NCBI GenBank assembly: GCA_030037335.1
Contig: JASHRN010000171.1
Location: 1-64,000 of the forward strand
Origin: Candidatus Acidiferrales bacterium
GTDB lineage: Bacteria > Acidobacteriota > Terriglobia > Acidiferrales > UBA7541
DNA length: 64,000 nucleotides
Direction of reading: 5' to 3'
Positions 59,729-64,000 of the stretch are shown here, piece after piece. Every line of letters starts with the position of its first letter. Position 1 is the stretch's first letter. Below the pieces are notes generated by a model. That model worked only from the letters and a program-made list of their open reading frames with translations, was not told where the DNA came from and did no database searches. Both the position numbers and the translations under genes were made by a program.

Positions 59729-59942
59729 TTGCCGCTCGCGCTTTTGTGTCTCGCTCGCTTGCGCTTCCCTAATGCAGCACAGGAACGTTACGATTACTCA
59801 ATTTCGCCGCGTCTAAGGACAGAAACGCCTGAGAATGAAACAGCATCAGAATTCCAGAGCCGCGAAGCCTTACCGTACTCGCTGTTTGGAGGATCCGTTT
59901 CGCCATGCTTTTGGCTTGCAACGTAACGCTCATGTTCGGGAG

Positions 59943-61019
59943 ATGCTCATGCGCTCTGCGGCACTGCCGCTCGCTCTTTTCGCGTTAGCTTTTGCTGCTC
60001 TCGCTCAAACGCAAAAACCTGCTCCGCAAAAAACGCCTCAGTACGGCCATTGGGGACCTTCCGGCTATCACCTCGTCAAGACCATTCCCATTCCCGGCGA
60101 CCACTCCTACGACGGTCTCGCATTCGACCCCGCACGTCGCCGCTTGTTCGTTGCCCACGGCGTTCACGTTGTTGTCGTCGACCCCGACACCGCAAAAATC
60201 GTCGGCGATATTCCCAACACTCTCGGCGTGCACTCGATCGCGCTCGCGCCCGACATCAATCGCGGCTTCATCACCGACGGCCAGACCAACAACGTCACCA
60301 TTTTCAGCTTGGACACACTCAAAGTCATTGGCCTCGCGCCCACCGCCACCGAGCCCAATTCCATCGCTTACGACCCTGCCACCAAGCGAATTTTCACCAT
60401 GAATCATCGCTCCAGTACGGCCACCGCAATCGACGCCGTTACCGGCGCAATCATTGGTGACATTCCTCTAAATGGCGAGCCGACCGCCGTCGTTGCCGAC
60501 GGTCGCGGCCACATTTACGTCAATCTCGCCAGCACCAGCGAGGAACTCAAAATCAACTCCAAAAACCTTGCCATTCTCAATCGTTGGCCGATGTCTCCTT
60601 GCATCGAACCGAGCGGCCTCTCCATGGACCTCAAGCACCGCTTCCTTTTCATCGGCTGCTGGAACGACCGAATGGCCATCATGAACGCCGACAACGGAGA
60701 AGTCCTCGCCGCTCCCGCCGCCGGTTCGCGTGCCGGAATGGGCCGCTTCGATCCCGGAACCCAGTACGCCTTGAGCGCCAACGACGATGGCACGCTCACG
60801 ATTGTCATCGAGGCCGCCGATAACCGCTTCAACGTCGTCGAGAACGTCGAAACCGAGCACGGCGCGCACACAATGGCCCTCGATCCTACCTTGCATGAGG
60901 TTTTTCTGGTCACCGCGCAATATCAGCCGCCACCTAAAAAAGCTCCCCATGCCCTGCCGCAAATGATTCCCGGCACAGTCCACGTCCTCGTCTTTGGCCG
61001 CGATTACAACTATCGCTAG
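59943..61019 (+). CDS. YncE-like secreted beta-propeller protein, paralogue 1
   Basis: MLMRSAALPLALFALAFAALAQ signal; YHLVKTIPIPGDHSYDGLAFDPARRRLFVAHG...IPGTVHVLVFGRDY. Confidence 0.85.
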   Translation: MLMRSAALPLALFALAFAALAQTQKPAPQKTPQYGHWGPSGYHLVKTIPIPGDHSYDGLAFDPARRRLFVAHGVHVVVVDPDTAKIVGDIPNTLGVHSIALAPDINRGFITDGQTNNVTIFSLDTLKVIGLAPTATEPNSIAYDPATKRIFTMNHRSSTATAIDAVTGAIIGDIPLNGEPTAVVADGRGHIYVNLASTSEELKINSKNLAILNRWPMSPCIEPSGLSMDLKHRFLFIGCWNDRMAIMNADNGEVLAAPAAGSRAGMGRFDPGTQYALSANDDGTLTIVIEAADNRFNVVENVETEHGAHTMALDPTLHEVFLVTAQYQPPPKKAPHALPQMIPGTVHVLVFGRDYNYR

Positions 61020-61196
61020 TCTTCAGCGAAAAGTGCCGTCGTCTCGTATGAAACCTCGCGTCCCTTCCGCGCGTCCATTCTCAACGGAGGCGCTTGCGCC
61101 GGTGCGGGCGCGGGACGAATCATCCGCTGCCTTGCGCCCGTCGAGTGCTTCGTTGCGCAAATTTCAGTGCGCCCTGAATTGAGAGAGGAGCTTGCG

Positions 61197-62294
61197 ATGA
61201 CCCTCCATCCTAGATTACTGGCCCTGCTCCGAACCGCAACCCTTTACACTGTGGCGTTTCTCATCGCCCTCGCGCTCGTTGCCACCACGCGCACCTTCGC
61301 GAAGCGTCATCCTGCGCGCGCCGCGACAATGCAGAGCGCTGGACCGGGCTATCATCTTCTGAAAACGATTCCCATCCCCGGCGACAGTTTCTGGGATTAC
61401 CTGAAATTCCAGCCTTCCACAAACCGCCTTTTCATCACTCACGGCGACCACGTTGTCGTCGTGAACGTCAAGACCGGCAAAGTCGTCGGCAACATCGGCG
61501 GAATGCAGGGCATTCATGGCGTCGTGCTCGCGCCAGAGTTCAATCGCGGATTCGTCACCGACGGCCGCGCCGCGAAACTCTGGATTTTCAATCTCAAAAC
61601 GTTGAAAGTTATCGGCAGCGCGCCGACCGATCCTGACGCCGACGGCGACGTATACGATCCCTTTTCGAAACGCGTGTTCACCTTCAACGGCGATTCAAAC
61701 ACCTCCACCGTCGTCGATGCGCGCACGGGAAAAGCCGTGGGGAAAATTGAATTGGGCGGAGATCCGGAGTTTCCCGTCGCCGACGGTCGTGGTCACGTCT
61801 ACGACAATATCGAAAGCACCAGCGAAATCGTCGAGATCGACTCCACCACAATGAAAATCATCCATCGCTGGCCGCTCGCTCCCGGTGAGCATTCGAGCGG
61901 ACTGGCCATCGATGCCGAGCACGGAATACTCTTCTCCGGCTGCCACAACAAATTGATGGTCATGATGGACGCGAACGACGGCCACGTCATCGCCACGGAA
62001 CCCATCGGCGAGGGCGTCGACGCTACGCGCTTCGACCCCCGCACGCAGGACGCCTTCGCCTCAACCGGCGATGGCCATCTCACGGTCATTCACGAAGACT
62101 CGCCGACGCAATTCAGCGTTGTGGAAAATGCCTCAACCGAACGCGGTGCGCGCACCATGGCTCTTGACCCAATTACCGGCGACGTTTTTACGGTCACCGC
62201 GCAGGTCGAGCGCATCCCCAATCCGCCGCCGCACACCAGGCCATTCAAGATGGTCCCCGGCACCTTCCATCTGCTCATTTTCGGCAAAGAATGA
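61197..62294 (+). CDS. YncE-like secreted beta-propeller protein, paralogue 2
   Basis: YHLLKTIPIPGDSFWDYLKFQPSTNRLFITHGDHVVVVNVKTGKVVG...VPGTFHLLIFGKE; ATG at 61197 before a hydrophobic segment. Confidence 0.85.
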   Translation: MTLHPRLLALLRTATLYTVAFLIALALVATTRTFAKRHPARAATMQSAGPGYHLLKTIPIPGDSFWDYLKFQPSTNRLFITHGDHVVVVNVKTGKVVGNIGGMQGIHGVVLAPEFNRGFVTDGRAAKLWIFNLKTLKVIGSAPTDPDADGDVYDPFSKRVFTFNGDSNTSTVVDARTGKAVGKIELGGDPEFPVADGRGHVYDNIESTSEIVEIDSTTMKIIHRWPLAPGEHSSGLAIDAEHGILFSGCHNKLMVMMDANDGHVIATEPIGEGVDATRFDPRTQDAFASTGDGHLTVIHEDSPTQFSVVENASTERGARTMALDPITGDVFTVTAQVERIPNPPPHTRPFKMVPGTFHLLIFGKE

Positions 62295-62310
62295 TATAGA
62301 ATACCGCCAC

Positions 62311-63534
62311 GTGCACGGACGTGACCTATTGCCCGTGTGCTGGTGGGCTTCCTTGAAAATACATCTTGCCGCTCTGTTCATAGTTCTTATCGCGTGCAGC
62401 GCGTCCCTTGCGCGAGGGCAGTCCTCCTCAACTCCCACGCCTATGTCCAATGCCTCCGAATCTGAGCTGCTTAAGCCATATCACTTGGTCAAGACCATTC
62501 CTTTGCCTTTCCTTAAGAAAATGAGCGGTCAATTGGGATTTGACCAGGAGAATAACAGGCTCTTTTTCTCCGATGGCAAAGACCTAGTGGTCATCAACGC
62601 AGATAACGGCGAGCGTGTTGGCGTCGTCCCTAAAATTGAAAAGGTTTCCGGTATCGCGTTCGCGCCGGGTATTCACCGGACATTCGTTGTCGACGCGGAC
62701 AGCCGCACTCTGTTCGCGTTGGATTTGTCAACGCTTACGCTCGTCCAGAAAACGAATGCCGGCGCGGAATCTTTGTCCGTCTTGTACGACGCGGAATCAA
62801 AAGAAGTTTTTACCACTGGCAGGACGACTTCCACTTGCAAAGTGTTTGATCCTGCCACAGGCAAACAGATAGCAACCGTAAAGCTCGGCGGTTACCCTCT
62901 CCATGCCGTCGGGGACTCGCACGGAAATATCTATTTTGAACTTACTTCTAGTAATTCGGGCCCGCCAGTGATGGAAATGGCCGGCGACGCGTATCCCATA
63001 GCAATCTCTCTGAAATCAGCCATTGCGAAACTTGACACGCGGACTTTGGTTATGGGTGACCGCTGGCAAGAACCGTCATGTGCATTTATGCATCTATTGG
63101 GCGTCGACCGCTCTGGCGAAAACCTGCTCATAGGCTGCAAGGACTCGGCCATTTTAGCGGATCCGCAGACAGGAAGGGTCGTCGCTTCCAGCAACATCAG
63201 CGGCATTCGAGACGGCACGGCCGTAATCTTTAGCCCCGCGCTCGGAGATGCGTTCCTTCTCGGCCTCGACGAACAGTCGAGCGTCCATCGGACGGATTTG
63301 GCGATCATCCACGAGGATTCGTCCGGACATCTCGGTCCCGTCGTGTTGGCTCCACAAGTGTGGGCTCAACCCGAAGCATTTGATAGCGCCACTCAACAGT
63401 TCTTTGCCGTTCAAAGCGATACCAAAACTGTTGATTCAGGCCTTTTTATCGAAGCACTAGGAACGAGGAGTCCGGTTCCGGTGCAGCAGTCAATACCCGG
63501 CACTTTTCGTATTCTCGTGTATAGTAGGAATTGA
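62311..63534 (+). CDS. YncE-like secreted beta-propeller protein, paralogue 3 (divergent)
   Basis: GTG at 62311; YHLVKTIPLPFLKKMSGQLGFDQENNRLFFSDGKDLVVINADNGERVG...IPGTFRILVYSRN; the ORF-track start at 62071 lies inside paralogue 2 and is unlikely. Confidence 0.8.
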   Translation: MHGRDLLPVCWWASLKIHLAALFIVLIACSASLARGQSSSTPTPMSNASESELLKPYHLVKTIPLPFLKKMSGQLGFDQENNRLFFSDGKDLVVINADNGERVGVVPKIEKVSGIAFAPGIHRTFVVDADSRTLFALDLSTLTLVQKTNAGAESLSVLYDAESKEVFTTGRTTSTCKVFDPATGKQIATVKLGGYPLHAVGDSHGNIYFELTSSNSGPPVMEMAGDAYPIAISLKSAIAKLDTRTLVMGDRWQEPSCAFMHLLGVDRSGENLLIGCKDSAILADPQTGRVVASSNISGIRDGTAVIFSPALGDAFLLGLDEQSSVHRTDLAIIHEDSSGHLGPVVLAPQVWAQPEAFDSATQQFFAVQSDTKTVDSGLFIEALGTRSPVPVQQSIPGTFRILVYSRN

Positions 63535-63568
63535 CGCCTCAGCGCGACAAGGGCTTATCGCTCCTCGC

Positions 63569-64000
63569 TCATTTCTTGCCGAGGAGTTTTTCAAAGCCAT
63601 CTTCGTCGAGGATAGTCACGCCCAGCGCCTGCGCCTTCGCCAGCTTCGATCCCGGATCCGCCCCCGCCACTACGTAATCCGTCTTCTTGCTCACCGACGA
63701 AATCACTTTCCCGCCGTGTGACGCGACCAGTTGTCCTGCTTCTTCGCGCGAATGACGCTCCAGCGTGCCTGTGAACACGAACGACTTCCCCGCCAGCGCC
63801 GTGCTCACCGGCGCGCGCCTTTCCTCTTTCATGCGAACGCCCTTTTCGCGCAGCCGCTCGATTAGCTTCCGATTGGCCTTCTCCGAAAAGAAATCCGCCA
63901 CGCTCGCCGCCACTTTCGGTCCAATCTCATTCACTTCCATCAACTCTTCCGCACTCGCATCCGCAATTTTCTCGAGCGAGCCAAAATGCTCCGCCAGCAG
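63569..64000 (-). CDS. ligA: NAD-dependent DNA ligase, C-terminal HhH/BRCT part, truncated by window edge
   Basis: LLAEHFGSLEKIADASAEELMEVNEIGPKVAASVADFF then BRCT: LAGKSFVFTGTLERHSREEAGQLVASHGGKVISSVSKKTDYVVAGADPGSKLAKAQALGVTILDEDGF. Confidence 0.96.
   Translation of the reverse strand: MLAEHFGSLEKIADASAEELMEVNEIGPKVAASVADFFSEKANRKLIERLREKGVRMKEERRAPVSTALAGKSFVFTGTLERHSREEAGQLVASHGGKVISSVSKKTDYVVAGADPGSKLAKAQALGVTILDEDGFEKLLGKK

Overview
A 64 kb chromosomal window that looks acidobacterial: Ser/Thr kinases fused to TolB/WD40-like propellers, a DUF1501/DUF1800 pair, dense GC-rich genes and many spurious antisense ORFs. I see no phage, insertion sequence or CRISPR array. Most content is core metabolism and information processing: RNase J, FtsK, ValS, BirA, CoaX, ComEC, UvrD/PcrA, GlmS, LarE, LigA, and a contiguous lipid A-Kdo-heptose operon. 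Two RNA genes are clear: tmRNA (4983-5361) and RNase P RNA (minus strand, about 59206-59694). The less ordinary signals are: (i) a deoxyhypusine-synthase-like gene divergent from an agmatinase-family gene; (ii) two unannotated RNA candidates between purS and glmS, one 6S-like and one about 70 nt with its own promoter and terminator; (iii) a small operon of membrane protein, membrane-anchored CPFC redox protein and XRE regulator behind a near-consensus promoter; (iv) three tandem divergent propeller paralogues; (v) a 9-bp tandem repeat read in two frames across a gene overlap; (vi) a POTRA-type protein without a barrel; (vii) a relic of an Amt C-terminal tail. No single locus is a proven new system. 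All family assignments come from reading motifs, without database searches.
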